40,371 nucleotides of DNA, taken from the NCBI GenBank assembly GCA_026399315.1, contig JAPLRF010000072.1:1-40371 (forward strand). The letters run 5' to 3'. Positions 14,839-24,009 of the stretch are shown here, in pieces. A model generated the notes under the pieces. It saw nothing but the letters and a program-made list of their open reading frames with translations. It had not been told where the DNA came from and did no database searches. Each line of letters begins with the position of its first letter. The stretch's first letter is position 1. The DNA is from Gammaproteobacteria bacterium. Its GTDB lineage: Bacteria; Pseudomonadota; Gammaproteobacteria; Coxiellales; Coxiellaceae. The translations under genes were made by a program, and so were the position numbers.

Positions 14839-15992
14839 AATATATCTCAGAATTTCGCGATGAAAAAATGGCAGAAGTGATTGCATCGCGCATTGAACAA
14901 GCAGTAAACCCACTTAGTTCCTACCGTATAATGGAATTTTGTGGCGGTCATACACATGCCATTCACCGCTACGGGATACCTACTTTATTGCCAGATAATG
15001 TACAATTAATTCATGGTCCAGGCTGTCCTGTTTGTGTGTTGCCCATTGCACGAATAGATTATGCAATTGCACTTTCGAAAATGCCCAATGTTATTTTATG
15101 TAGTTATGGTGATATGTTGCGTGTCCCTGGAACCAATCAATACAGTTTATTAAAGTCAAAATCAGAAGGTGCAGATGTCAGAATGATTTATTCTGTTGAT
15201 GATGTTTTGAATATTGCGAGAGAAAACCCAAATAAAGAAGTTATCTTTTTTGCTATTGGATTTGAAACAACAACGCCACCAACAGCCATTGCATTAATTC
15301 AAGCAAAAAAAGAAGAATTAAAAAACTTTTCTGTTTTTTGTAATCATGTCTTAACGCCGATTGCAATGGAAGCGATATTGCAACCAAGAAAATCAAATGA
15401 TGAAGAAATCGTTAATATCGATGGTTTTATTGGTCCTGCGCATGTCAGTATTATTATTGGGAGTGATGCATATCAAACAGTTGCTTTGCAGTATCAAAAG
15501 CCCGTCGTTATTGCTGGGTTTGAGCCATTGGATGTTATGCAATCTATCTTAATGCTAATAGACATGATAAATAGAAAGGAAGTAGGCATAAAAAATCAAT
15601 ATACGCGTGCTGTTATTCCAAAGGGTAATTTAAAATCTCAAAATATGATTGCACAAACTCTCGAATTACGTGAAAAATTTGAATGGCGAGGGTTGGGTTT
15701 CATTGATAATAGCGCAATGAAAATCAAAAAAGAATTTTCTAAATTTGATGCTGAACTGCGTTTTCCGCTCATTATTCCCGAAGGCCACGAACACAAAGCT
15801 TGCGAATGCGCTGCTATTTTACGTGGCGTTAAGAAACCCATAGACTGTAAATTATTTGCAAAGATATGCATACCTGAAAATCCTTTAGGCTCTTGCATGG
15901 TTTCATCAGAAGGGGCATGTGCTGCTTATTATGCTTATGGACGCATGGATATGAGTAAATATTTCAAAAAAAGTGAGTTAATCAATTCATGA
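14835..15992 (+). CDS. hypD: Hydrogenase formation protein HypD
   Basis: 385 residues. HypD carries a [4Fe-4S] cluster and redox thiols and is the scaffold, with HypC, for building Fe(CN)2CO. Signatures: MEFCGGHTHAIHRYG (about 34-48), HGPGCPVCVLP (about 60-70), FFAIGFETTTPPTA, and the C-terminal cluster ligands in KACECAAILRGVKKPIDC and LGSCMVSSEGACAAYYAYG. All key cysteines seen. Overlaps hypC and hypE by four bases each. Confidence 0.96.
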   Translation: MKYISEFRDEKMAEVIASRIEQAVNPLSSYRIMEFCGGHTHAIHRYGIPTLLPDNVQLIHGPGCPVCVLPIARIDYAIALSKMPNVILCSYGDMLRVPGTNQYSLLKSKSEGADVRMIYSVDDVLNIARENPNKEVIFFAIGFETTTPPTAIALIQAKKEELKNFSVFCNHVLTPIAMEAILQPRKSNDEEIVNIDGFIGPAHVSIIIGSDAYQTVALQYQKPVVIAGFEPLDVMQSILMLIDMINRKEVGIKNQYTRAVIPKGNLKSQNMIAQTLELREKFEWRGLGFIDNSAMKIKKEFSKFDAELRFPLIIPEGHEHKACECAAILRGVKKPIDCKLFAKICIPENPLGSCMVSSEGACAAYYAYGRMDMSKYFKKSELINS

Positions 15993-17047
15993 CAATAGAA
16001 ACAGTTTTACGACAATCAAAACCGAAACAAAAAATAAATTTTAAGCAGGGTCGTGTTGAAATGTCGCATGGATCTGGTGGAAAGGCGATGCATCAATTAA
16101 TAGAACAACTGTTTTTCGCCGCTTTTTCAAATGAATACTTACGGCAAGGCAATGATCAAGCATGTTTTTCAGTACCTAAAAGTCGTTTGGTCATGACAAC
16201 GGATAGTTATGTTATTTCTCCGTTATTTTTCCCAGGTGGAGACATTGGTTCATTGGCCGTGCATGGCACAATTAATGATATTGCAATGGGTGGGGCAAAG
16301 CCATTATATTTATCAGTCGGATTTATTTTAGAAGAAGGTTTTCCATTAAGTGATTTGCAGAAAATTGTAAACTCGATGGGAATAGCAGCCAGAAAAGCCA
16401 ATGTATCGATTATCACAGGTGACACAAAAGTACTTGAAAAAGGAAAAGGGGATGGTGTATTTATCACTACAACAGGAATTGGGATAGTGCCGGAACACGT
16501 ATGTATTACGAACACCATTAACCCGGGCGATAAAATAATTCTCAGTGGTTCTATTGGTGATCACGGTATTGCTGTTATGTCACAGCGGCAAAATTTAAAA
16601 TTTGAAACTCAAATAATATCCGACAGTGCTGCGCTACATGATATGACTGCGAAGATGTTTGAAGCAGTTCCGCAAATTTGTTGCTTGCGAGATCCAACGC
16701 GCGGTGGTGTGGCATCCACTTTAAATGAATGGGCAGATCAGCATAAAGTCGGTTTTTTTATTAATGAAAATAAAATCCCCATTCATAATGCTGTTCGTGG
16801 TGCTTGTGAATTGCTGGGCATTGATCCATTGTATGTAGCCAATGAAGGTAAATGTGTTGTTGTTTGTGCTGCACAAGATGCTGAAAAATTATTATCTGTT
16901 ATGCGTCAGCATCCACAGGGAAAAGAGGCAGTCATTATTGGTGAGGCAATTCCAGATCCTGAAAATTTCGTGCAAATGCGAACCAGTATCGGGGGCATGC
17001 GTATTGTGGATTGGTTGAGTGGCGATCAATTACCGAGGATTTGTTAA
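15989..17047 (+). CDS. hypE: Hydrogenase expression/formation protein HypE
   Basis: 352 residues, PurM/AIR synthetase fold. HypE dehydrates the carbamoyl group from HypF to a thiocyanate on its terminal cysteine, and the cyanide passes to HypC-HypD. Seen here: MSHGSGGKAMHQLIEQ (ATP site), MTTDSYVISPLFFPGGDIG, HGTINDIAMGGAKP, ITGDTKVL, RDPTRGGVAST, and the essential C-terminal PRIC, whose Cys352 is the last residue. The stop overlaps the start of hydB by one base, so the accessory genes run straight into the structural genes. Confidence 0.96.
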   Translation: MTIETVLRQSKPKQKINFKQGRVEMSHGSGGKAMHQLIEQLFFAAFSNEYLRQGNDQACFSVPKSRLVMTTDSYVISPLFFPGGDIGSLAVHGTINDIAMGGAKPLYLSVGFILEEGFPLSDLQKIVNSMGIAARKANVSIITGDTKVLEKGKGDGVFITTTGIGIVPEHVCITNTINPGDKIILSGSIGDHGIAVMSQRQNLKFETQIISDSAALHDMTAKMFEAVPQICCLRDPTRGGVASTLNEWADQHKVGFFINENKIPIHNAVRGACELLGIDPLYVANEGKCVVVCAAQDAEKLLSVMRQHPQGKEAVIIGEAIPDPENFVQMRTSIGGMRIVDWLSGDQLPRIC

Positions 17048-18186
17048 TGCGTTATTTTTTACCCCAGCAAAAATTAAATACTTTATTGCTTATTTTGCGC
17101 GATTTAGGTTACACCTGTATTGGCCCACAAGTGCAAAATGGCGCTGTTATTTATGATGAATTAAATGATGCCAAGCAATTACCGTGGGGAATTCAAGCAG
17201 TACAAACACCAGGAAAATATGAGCTAATTCAAACGGACTTAAAGGAAGCTTTTGCATGGGCAAATGGACCACAAGCATTAAAACCACTTCTATTTAAGCC
17301 AAAAGAATCATTATGGAAAGTTGAGCGTGACCCACAAGGTAAATTGCTTTTCAAAGAAGCAAAATCAAATACTAACCCCATTGCTTTTATTGGCGCTCGA
17401 TCTTGCGACCTAGCGGGCCTTGCAGTCCAAGATAAAACTTTTGTTCAGGGAGAATATAAAGACAAACGCTATCAATCGCAACGTGATAATTTATTCATGA
17501 TTGCAGTAAATTGTGGCTATTCGGGTGGTAATTGTTTTTGTGTTTCAACTAACACAGGGCCAAAAGCATCATCTGGGTTTGATCTGGCCTTCACAGAAAT
17601 AACAGACGGATTTTTAATTGAAGTTGGCACTGAGCGCGGTGAAAAAATAATTCAGCAATTGCAATGTGAAAAAGCATCTGATGAAAAAAATGAACACGCC
17701 CATAACAATATTGAGCGCGCTGCAAAAATGCAAAGCAAAAGAATGCCGAAGAATAATACACGATTATTGCGTGATATATTAATGAATAATTTGGAGCATG
17801 AGCGTTGGGATAATGTTGCTGAGCGCTGTTTATCCTGCGGAAATTGCACATCAGTTTGCCCAACCTGTTTTTGTCATCATGAAACAGAAACAGCAACGCT
17901 TGATGGCAGTAGCAGTGAACATGAACGTGAGTGGGATTCATGTTTTAGTACAGGGCATAGTGTTATGCATGGTAGGGTTATTCGTGACGACACGAAGAAG
18001 CAATATAAACAATGGTTAACACATAAGCTTGGCACCTGGTGGGACCAATTTGACACGAGTGGCTGTATTGGTTGCGGGCGTTGTGTAACATGGTGCCCTG
18101 TGGGTATTGATATTACCGAAGAAATGGCTGCTATTTCAGGTGAATCAAATATAATAGCAAAACCACATAATGACAAAGAGAAGTAA
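17047..18186 (+). CDS. hydB: [NiFe] hydrogenase beta subunit, 4Fe-4S electron-transfer
   Basis: 379 residues from ATG 17047 (overlapping the hypE stop), preferred over the longer frame from 17011. It resembles the HydB/ShyB (sulfhydrogenase beta) subunit of group 3b hydrogenases. Cys261-264-267-271 (CLSCGNCTSVCP) and Cys340-343-346-350 (CIGCGRCVTWCP) bind two [4Fe-4S] clusters; additional cysteines lie in SCD (about 120), NCGYSGGNCFC (about 155-165) and PTCFC. It carries electrons between the small subunit and the flavin subunit. An insertion at about 208-236, rich in charged residues (CEKASDEKNEHAHNNIERA), is low-complexity. One base separates it from the flavin subunit. Confidence 0.93.
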   Translation: MRYFLPQQKLNTLLLILRDLGYTCIGPQVQNGAVIYDELNDAKQLPWGIQAVQTPGKYELIQTDLKEAFAWANGPQALKPLLFKPKESLWKVERDPQGKLLFKEAKSNTNPIAFIGARSCDLAGLAVQDKTFVQGEYKDKRYQSQRDNLFMIAVNCGYSGGNCFCVSTNTGPKASSGFDLAFTEITDGFLIEVGTERGEKIIQQLQCEKASDEKNEHAHNNIERAAKMQSKRMPKNNTRLLRDILMNNLEHERWDNVAERCLSCGNCTSVCPTCFCHHETETATLDGSSSEHEREWDSCFSTGHSVMHGRVIRDDTKKQYKQWLTHKLGTWWDQFDTSGCIGCGRCVTWCPVGIDITEEMAAISGESNIIAKPHNDKEK

Positions 18187-19020
18187 ATGCGAGATATTTA
18201 TTTGCCATTTGATGCTGAAGTAATTGAGCGAACACAAGAGTCCGCGGATATTTTTACCTTAAAGTTACAATTTTCTGATTCTCATGCAAACGAGCGTTAC
18301 CATTTTTTGCCCGGCCAATTTAATATGTTGTATCTATTTGGTGTTGGTGAGGTGGCAATTTCTATTGTTTCTGACCCTGAACATGATTCCTTTCATACAC
18401 ACACAATTCGAAATGTGGGTCATGTGACACGCGGATTGTCATTGTTAAAAGTGGGTGACCATGTCGGTATTCGCGGCCCTTTTGGTCAAGGTTGGCCATT
18501 AGAAAAAGCCAAAGGAAAAGATGTATTAATTGTTACTGGCGGGTTGGGTTGCGCACCCAGTGTTTCAATTATTCGCTATATTATGAAACGCAGAAATGAA
18601 TTTGGAAAGTTGATTATTTTACAGGGCGTAAAACACAGTTCAGATTTAATTTTTCTGAAGCAGTATGATGAGTGGCGAAAAGTACCTGACACACAAGTAT
18701 TATTAGCGGCGGATGTCAGTGCACCCAATTGGCCAGGATATACAGGTTTAATTACTACGCTAATTGATAAAATTAATATTAACGCAGATAACACGATTTG
18801 TATGATGTGTGGGCCAGAAGCGATGATGCGCGCATCAGTTGATTGTTTACGAAAATTAAACCTGGGAACGGACGTTATCTATTCTAGTTTAGAACGCAAT
18901 ATGGAATGTGCTGTTGGGCATTGTGGGCATTGTCAATTTGGTGGAAAATTTATTTGTAAGGACGGCCCTGTTTTTTGTTATTCCGACATTGAATATTTAA
19001 TTGATAAAAAAGGATTTTAA
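18187..19020 (+). CDS. hydG: [NiFe] hydrogenase gamma subunit, FAD/NAD(P)-binding
   Basis: 277 residues, ferredoxin-reductase fold. PGQFNMLYLFGVGEVAISI (about 42-60) binds FAD, with RGPFGQGWPL near 97; VTGGLGCAP (116-124) and MMCGPEAMM (206-214) bind NAD(P). The C-terminal Cys241, 246, 249 and 257 (ECAVGHCGHCQFGGKFIC) bind a [2Fe-2S] cluster. This is the diaphorase part of the cytosolic group 3b enzyme, coupling H2 oxidation or proton reduction to NAD(P)H. The relative PyrK of pyrimidine synthesis is excluded by the neighbourhood. The stop overlaps the next ATG (TAATG). Confidence 0.94.
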   Translation: MRDIYLPFDAEVIERTQESADIFTLKLQFSDSHANERYHFLPGQFNMLYLFGVGEVAISIVSDPEHDSFHTHTIRNVGHVTRGLSLLKVGDHVGIRGPFGQGWPLEKAKGKDVLIVTGGLGCAPSVSIIRYIMKRRNEFGKLIILQGVKHSSDLIFLKQYDEWRKVPDTQVLLAADVSAPNWPGYTGLITTLIDKININADNTICMMCGPEAMMRASVDCLRKLNLGTDVIYSSLERNMECAVGHCGHCQFGGKFICKDGPVFCYSDIEYLIDKKGF

Positions 19021-19808
19021 TGGCAGCGCAAAAACTACGGATGGGTGTTTATAAGTTCACTTCATGTGATGGTTGTCAGCTTGCGTTTATCAATCTAGGT
19101 GAGGATTTAATAGTATTATCTCGGGTTGCTGAAATAGTCCATTTTACAGAAATAGGGATTATTAATCCCAATGCCATTGTCGATGTGGCTTTTGTTGAAG
19201 GCAGTATTTCAACGCCTGACGGGCTTGAACGTATCCAAGAAATTCGCACTAACACAAAATATTTGATTACCATTGGTGCATGTGCAACGTCGGGCGGAAT
19301 TCAAGCCTTACGTAATTTCGCGGACAAAGATGCTTGGATGAAATCTATTTACGCTACACCTGACACGATCGCAACCTTGAAAAAATCTACGCCCATTTCA
19401 GATCATGTCAAAGTGGATTTGGAATTGTGGGGTTGTCCGGTGAATGGTCAGCAAATTTTATCGGCTATTCGTATGTTATTACAGAAAACGACACCAGTAG
19501 TTCGTCGAGACAGTGTATGCATGGAATGCAAGAGACAAGGTAATATTTGTGTATTAGTAACAAAAGGAACGCCCTGCATGGGACCTGTAACACAAACAGG
19601 ATGTGGCGCACTCTGTCCCGGTGCTAATCGTGCTTGTTATGCTTGTTATGGGCCCGCTCAAAATGTTAATACTAATAGCCTCACAAAACAATTTTCAGAC
19701 TTGGGTCTCACTGATAGCGAAATTGAAAGACATTTTTTATTTATTAATAATCAAGCGCCCGCATTTAAAGAAGCAGGAATTAAGATTAACAAACGAAAAG
19801 AGTCGTAA
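19020..19808 (+). CDS. hydD: [NiFe] hydrogenase small (delta) subunit
   Basis: 262 residues, no Tat signal peptide, so a cytoplasmic enzyme. Begins with FTSCDGCQLAF (Cys16, 19), then TIGACATSGGI (Cys88) and LWGCPVNGQQI (Cys139), the ligands of the proximal [4Fe-4S]. The C-terminal half carries Cys167, 170, 177 and 186 and Cys195, 199, 206 and 209 for further clusters (CMECKRQGNIC, CGALCPGANRACYACYGP). Length and pattern fit the delta subunit of Pyrococcus-type sulfhydrogenase (group 3b). Two bases separate it from the nickel permease gene. Confidence 0.94.
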   Translation: MAAQKLRMGVYKFTSCDGCQLAFINLGEDLIVLSRVAEIVHFTEIGIINPNAIVDVAFVEGSISTPDGLERIQEIRTNTKYLITIGACATSGGIQALRNFADKDAWMKSIYATPDTIATLKKSTPISDHVKVDLELWGCPVNGQQILSAIRMLLQKTTPVVRRDSVCMECKRQGNICVLVTKGTPCMGPVTQTGCGALCPGANRACYACYGPAQNVNTNSLTKQFSDLGLTDSEIERHFLFINNQAPAFKEAGIKINKRKES

Positions 19809-19810
19809 CC

Positions 19811-20521
19811 ATGTTTACTGCATTTAACAATTATTTTCCCCATATTGGATTCATCCTGATCGCCTTAATCCTAGGGATGCGGCATGGACTTGACTATGAT
19901 CATCTCGCCATTATTGACTCTATAACACGCCGATTACCGCAAGAGAACAACTTATCTCGCTTTGTTGGCATTTTATTTTCTTTTGGCCACGGTATGATTG
20001 TTATTTTATTTTGCATAAGCATTAATGTTTTTTTAAAAGCATGCGTATTGCCAATATGGCTAGATAGAATTATGTTTGGTATCTCCATTGCATTTTTAAT
20101 TATTTTTGGATTTATGAATATTTACACATTGTTTAATAAAAATAAAAATACAAAAAAAATTGTTTTTTCAGCAAAAAGAATATTTCAGAAACTAAAAATA
20201 CTTAATTTAGAAAACCCGATCAGCATTGTCATTGTTGGCGCTGTTTTTGCGATTTCCTTCGATACTTATAGTCAGATTTCATTATTTTCACTTAATGTAA
20301 ATCATTTTGTAAGTATTTTATTCCCTGTTTTTTTAGGGATTGTTTTTATGATCGGTATGATGATAACCGATGGTGTTAATGGATACGTTATTTCCTTTTT
20401 TATTAGAAGATCAGAGAAACACCCATTTTCTTTATCGCGCGTCTTGACATTTTGTATTGGGTTTTTTAGCGCTACTGTTGGCATTATTGAAGTAGTTTCA
20501 TTAATTCAGGGTGGCATGTAA
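19811..20521 (+). CDS. Nickel/cobalt permease (NicO/NiCoT-like)
   Basis: 236 residues with about six hydrophobic segments. The second carries RHGLDYDHLAIIDSITRR, containing HxxxxDH (His25, Asp30, His31), the metal-selectivity signature of nickel/cobalt transporters. It is shorter than the ~330-residue NiCoT proteins such as NixA/HoxN, with the last segments ending GFFSATVGIIEVVSLIQGG. Its position inside the hydrogenase structural genes, between the small and large subunits, points to nickel supply. Overlap of its stop with the large-subunit start (TAATG) argues for coupled translation. Cobalt transport cannot be excluded. Confidence 0.85.
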   Translation: MFTAFNNYFPHIGFILIALILGMRHGLDYDHLAIIDSITRRLPQENNLSRFVGILFSFGHGMIVILFCISINVFLKACVLPIWLDRIMFGISIAFLIIFGFMNIYTLFNKNKNTKKIVFSAKRIFQKLKILNLENPISIVIVGAVFAISFDTYSQISLFSLNVNHFVSILFPVFLGIVFMIGMMITDGVNGYVISFFIRRSEKHPFSLSRVLTFCIGFFSATVGIIEVVSLIQGGM

Positions 20522-21813
20522 TGAGCGATTTAAAAAAGGAAATTAATATTCCCATTATTGCTAGAGTGGAAGGTGATGGGGCGCTTGATTTGCAAATTCG
20601 CAATAAAAAAATCACTCAATTACAGTTACGTATTTATGAACCGCCCCGGTTATTTGAAAAGTTTTTAGAGGGAAGAGAACCCAATGAAGTAATTGACAGT
20701 GTCGCCCGTATTTGTGGTATCTGCCCCGTTGCCTACCAAATGAGCGCAGTGCATGCGATTGAATCTATTTTTGATATGCATCCGGACAATTGGGTTCGAG
20801 AAATGCGTAGACTTTTTTACTGTGGCGAATGGATGGAAAGTCATGGCATTCATATTCACATGCTCGCTGGTCCAGATTTTTTTGGATTTTCATCTGTATT
20901 GGAAATGGCAAAACATCACCCTGATATTGTTAAACGGGGAATGAAATTACATGCATTGGGAATGGCATTAATCTCCTTGCTGGGTAAGCGTTCAGTGCAT
21001 CCTGTTGGCGCATGTGTTGGTGGTTTTTTTCATTCTCCTAGCGTTAGTTCAGTTAAAAAATTATTGAATGATTTCGAAGAACACCTGCCATTAGCAGAAG
21101 CGCTGGTAGAATGGTCAATGACTTTGCCATTTCCATCACATTCACAAGATTTTATTTCCGTATCATTACAACATCCTGATGAATATCCAATGAATGAAGG
21201 TAAAATTACTTCTGATCATGGATTAAATATCCCTATCTCTGAATTTGAGCATTACTTTAAGGAGTCGCAAGTTCCTTATTCCACAGCGCTACAGTGCCAA
21301 CTAGAAGGAAAAAATTATTTGGTAGGACCCCTGGCGCGAATTAATTTAAATGTCGATTTGCTGCCTACAAAAATAAAAAAATTAATAAGTGAATCAGGCT
21401 TTCAATTTCCCAGTAAAAATATGTTTCACAGTATTATTGCACGCTGCATAGAAGTGTATTATGCAATGCTAGAAGCGATACGTATCATGAAAAATTATTC
21501 CTATCCAAAGAGCCCTTACACATTAATGACACCAAAAGCCGGGATTGGTTTTGGATGCACAGAAGCGCCGCGGGGTTTGTTGTGGCACCGATTTGAATTT
21601 TCAGAAGAGGGTCTTGTTAAGTCATCTAAAATTGTGCCGCCAACAAGTCAAAATCAAGGTAGAATTGAGGAAGATTTACGCTATGCCTTGGAACAATATG
21701 GACTTGACCAACCCGATGACATACTGAGAAAATACAGTGAAAAAATTATTCGAAATTATGATCCTTGTATTTCTTGCTCTACCCATTTTTTAAAAGTAAA
21801 AATTAATCGATGA
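20521..21813 (+). CDS. hydA: [NiFe] hydrogenase large (alpha) subunit
   Basis: 430 residues. N-terminal RVEGDGALDL, RICGICPVAYQMSA (Cys65, Cys68) and the C-terminal DPCISCSTH (Cys416, Cys419) supply the four cysteines of the NiFe site. The last eight residues, FLKVKINR after His422, are the extension expected to be removed by the protease encoded next. Other family landmarks are SHGIHIHMLAGPDFFGF, SVHPVGACVGGFFH, and GIGFGCTEAPRGLLWH. Together with the flavin and two-cluster beta subunits it fits group 3b, the bidirectional NADP-linked 'sulfhydrogenase' type. It overlaps the protease gene by four bases. Confidence 0.96.
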   Translation: MSDLKKEINIPIIARVEGDGALDLQIRNKKITQLQLRIYEPPRLFEKFLEGREPNEVIDSVARICGICPVAYQMSAVHAIESIFDMHPDNWVREMRRLFYCGEWMESHGIHIHMLAGPDFFGFSSVLEMAKHHPDIVKRGMKLHALGMALISLLGKRSVHPVGACVGGFFHSPSVSSVKKLLNDFEEHLPLAEALVEWSMTLPFPSHSQDFISVSLQHPDEYPMNEGKITSDHGLNIPISEFEHYFKESQVPYSTALQCQLEGKNYLVGPLARINLNVDLLPTKIKKLISESGFQFPSKNMFHSIIARCIEVYYAMLEAIRIMKNYSYPKSPYTLMTPKAGIGFGCTEAPRGLLWHRFEFSEEGLVKSSKIVPPTSQNQGRIEEDLRYALEQYGLDQPDDILRKYSEKIIRNYDPCISCSTHFLKVKINR

Positions 21814-22283
21814 AAAAGATAATTGGCGTGATTGGGATTGGCTCGTCTTTTGGTGCAGATAATATTGCGCAAGATGTTATAAACTTATTAAAAAAACACA
21901 CAAAAAATAAATTTCAAGATACCATTCAATTCGAATACTATGATCGCCCAGGAATTTATTTATTAGAGATTATTAAAAAATTTAAAGTGGTACATTTAAT
22001 TGACGCCGTTGTTAGTGAAAATACCGAAGGTACCCTGCATCGCTATGAAAATCTTGATGTGCTACAAGCTGAAAATTTTCTGTTGTCTAGTCATGGCGTA
22101 GGCGTTGCGGAAGCACTTGCGCTGGGTAAAATATTAAATTGCTTACCCCAAAAAATAATTGTTCATGGTATAGAAATTGAAAACAGCAAAACGATTAAGG
22201 CAATCTCTCGTGAGATAATACAGGCTCGAGATGAATTGGTTTCAAAAATAGTTTCTGAATTGACTTCGCAAGTATCCGGATAA
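21810..22283 (+). CDS. Hydrogenase maturation protease
   Basis: 157 residues, HycI/HyaD family. It cuts the C-terminal tail of the large subunit after the nickel is inserted. Starts MKKIIGVIGIGSSFGADNIA, where the usual GNxxxxDDG is changed to GSSFGADN, leaving one acidic residue; the second metal ligand is Asp in VHLIDAV (about 66), with SSHGVGVAEAL giving the conserved His (about 93). It is the last gene of the ppsA-hyp-hyd run; its 3' end is followed by a repeat-bearing gap. Confidence 0.9.
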   Translation: MKKIIGVIGIGSSFGADNIAQDVINLLKKHTKNKFQDTIQFEYYDRPGIYLLEIIKKFKVVHLIDAVVSENTEGTLHRYENLDVLQAENFLLSSHGVGVAEALALGKILNCLPQKIIVHGIEIENSKTIKAISREIIQARDELVSKIVSELTSQVSG

Positions 22284-22300
22284 GTCGTGAGGATTTATTA

Positions 22301-22448
22301 TCAAACAGCTCAGAAACCCGGCCGGAAGGCTGCGTGCGAACGTGCAAATCATTCCTTATTGCTTTACGCCGTTCGCTAGGTGCGCGTTGTCTTGATGCGG
22401 TGAACGGAAGGCTTACAGCAAGCAGGTAATTTGTTCTGAGCTGTTTGA
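22301..22448. repeat. 148-bp element with 15-bp inverted ends, containing a REP-like unit
   Basis: TCAAACAGCTCAGAA (22301-22315) is perfectly inverted at 22434-22448. Inside the left arm begins a REP-like sequence (CCGGCCGGAAGGCTGCGTGCGAACG, in parts) related to units at 4441-4464, 30327-30393 and 37235-37262, and there is a CGTTCG/CGAACG pair. No target duplication was seen. It may be a small mobile repeat or a long-range hairpin ending the hydrogenase transcript. Confidence 0.55.
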
Positions 22449-22502
22449 ACCCCCGCATCCTGATTGGCGGGTATATCTCTATCAAAGCTAAGCATCTTTA
22501 AC

Positions 22503-22508
22503 TATAAT
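22503..22508 (+). promoter_or_regulatory. Possible -10 element for the MBL operon
   Basis: TATAAT in the 367-base gap before the MBL gene. The hexamer 17 bp upstream (TATCAA) is a poor -35, so an activator may be needed. Apart from this and the 148-bp element, nothing else was recognised in 22284-22650. Confidence 0.35.
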
Positions 22509-22650
22509 AGACATAAGTTTAAGTCAATGGAGTGGTGGATATGAGCTGGGAGCTTCTCTTTAATTTAAAAAATACCGCATTTCCCTCTTTTTCAAGAAAA
22601 ATCACCCGCTCGACCTGTTAAAAAATGCATTCTAAAAAATAAGGAAAAAG

Positions 22651-24009
22651 ATGAAAATCACTTTTCTCGGCGCAGCAGGTACCGTTACCGGTTCTAAATA
22701 TTTATTAACCGTCGGTGATAAAAAAATTCTGATTGACTGTGGCTTATATCAAGGTCACAAGGAATTACGTCAGCGAAATTGGGAAAAACTACCCGTTGAT
22801 CCAGGTAATATTGATGCAGTTATTTTAACGCATGCGCATATTGATCATAGTGGCTATTTACCCTTGCTGGTAAAGAATGGCTTTAAAGGCCCGATTTATG
22901 CAACACCTGGCACAAAGGAGTTATGTGAAATTATGCTGCCTGATTCTGGGCACATACAAGAAGAAGATGCTTTTTTAGCAAATAAATATGGTTTTTCTAA
23001 GCATAATCCGGCATTGCCGCTATACACGATAGAAGATGCGTTAAAGGTCATCCCACAATTTGTTTCAATTCCATTTGAAAAAACATTTCAATTGCTAGAT
23101 GATTTTAGCTTTACCCTTTTACCCGCCGCGCATATTTTGGGCGCTGCATTTATTCGAATTCATCACAATAAAAAAACAATCGTTTTTACAGGTGATATGG
23201 GTCGAACGCATGATCCAATCATGCGTGCGCCTGCTATTATTTCAGAAGCAGATTATTTAATTATTGAATCTACTTACGGAGACAGAGAACACGTCGAATC
23301 AGACCCTGGAGAACAATTAGCAAAAATAATTAATAAAACAGCAAAACGCGGCGGAACGATTATCATTCCTTCTTTTGCTGTTGGGCGTGCACAAAGTATT
23401 TTGTATTACTTGGCAAAATTAAAAGAGAAAGATTTGATTCCTGATTTACCTATATTTGTTGACAGTCCGATGGCTACCAGCGTAACCGATATCTATGAGC
23501 GCTATATTGCACAGCATCGTTTAGGATCAGACGAATGTAAGAAAATATTTGATATTGCAAACTATGTTAATTCTGTCGATGAATCTAAAGCAATTGATAA
23601 TTACACTATGCCGATTATTATTATTTCTGCTAGTGGCATGGCAACGGGAGGACGCGTCCTGCACCATCTTAAAGCCCTTGCATCTGAGAGTCGAAACACC
23701 ATTATTTTTACGGGATATCAACCTGATGGCACGCGCGGTGCTAAGATTGTTAATGGCGATAGTGAAGTGCGAATTCATGGGCAGATGGTTCCTATTAATG
23801 CACAAGTGGAAGTCATGCAGAATATGTCAGCGCATGCTGATTCAAAAGAGATAATGTTGTGGCTATCGCATTTTAAAAATTCACCACAAAGGATTTTTAT
23901 TATTCATGGCGAACCAAAATCATCTGCTGCATTAAAAGAAAAAATAGAAAAACAATTTCATTGGAATTGTGTTATTCCACATTATATGCAAACGGAAAAC
24001 ATAGAATGA
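22651..24009 (+). CDS. MBL-fold/beta-CASP hydrolase (RNA-processing type)
   Basis: 452 residues. The metallo-beta-lactamase part has LTHAHIDHSGYLP (His61, 63, Asp65, His66), HILGAAFIRI and FTGDMGR (metal Asp). The beta-CASP insertion follows, with IPSFAVGRAQ, DSPMATSVT and the C-terminal SASGMATGGRVLHHL, SAHADSKEI and FIIHGEP motifs of RNase J/CPSF73/Ysh1-like nucleases. Bacterial copies of this length are probable RNA exo/endonucleases; the substrate is unknown. Good site AAGGAAAA before the ATG. The stop overlaps the next gene by four bases, so it is co-expressed with the AMP phosphorylase. Confidence 0.9.
   Translation: MKITFLGAAGTVTGSKYLLTVGDKKILIDCGLYQGHKELRQRNWEKLPVDPGNIDAVILTHAHIDHSGYLPLLVKNGFKGPIYATPGTKELCEIMLPDSGHIQEEDAFLANKYGFSKHNPALPLYTIEDALKVIPQFVSIPFEKTFQLLDDFSFTLLPAAHILGAAFIRIHHNKKTIVFTGDMGRTHDPIMRAPAIISEADYLIIESTYGDREHVESDPGEQLAKIINKTAKRGGTIIIPSFAVGRAQSILYYLAKLKEKDLIPDLPIFVDSPMATSVTDIYERYIAQHRLGSDECKKIFDIANYVNSVDESKAIDNYTMPIIIISASGMATGGRVLHHLKALASESRNTIIFTGYQPDGTRGAKIVNGDSEVRIHGQMVPINAQVEVMQNMSAHADSKEIMLWLSHFKNSPQRIFIIHGEPKSSAALKEKIEKQFHWNCVIPHYMQTENIE

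Noticed and set aside
20521..21813. Large subunit considered as a non-hydrogenase relative (respiratory complex I NuoD)
   Set aside because: All four NiFe-site cysteines and a cleavable C-terminal tail are present, with hyp genes and a protease next to it.
22195..22485. Minus-strand ORF of 96 codons over the hydrogenase 3' gap
   Set aside because: Encoded by REP-like repeat and the protease antisense strand; such QRAPSE-type frames arise from repeats rather than genes.
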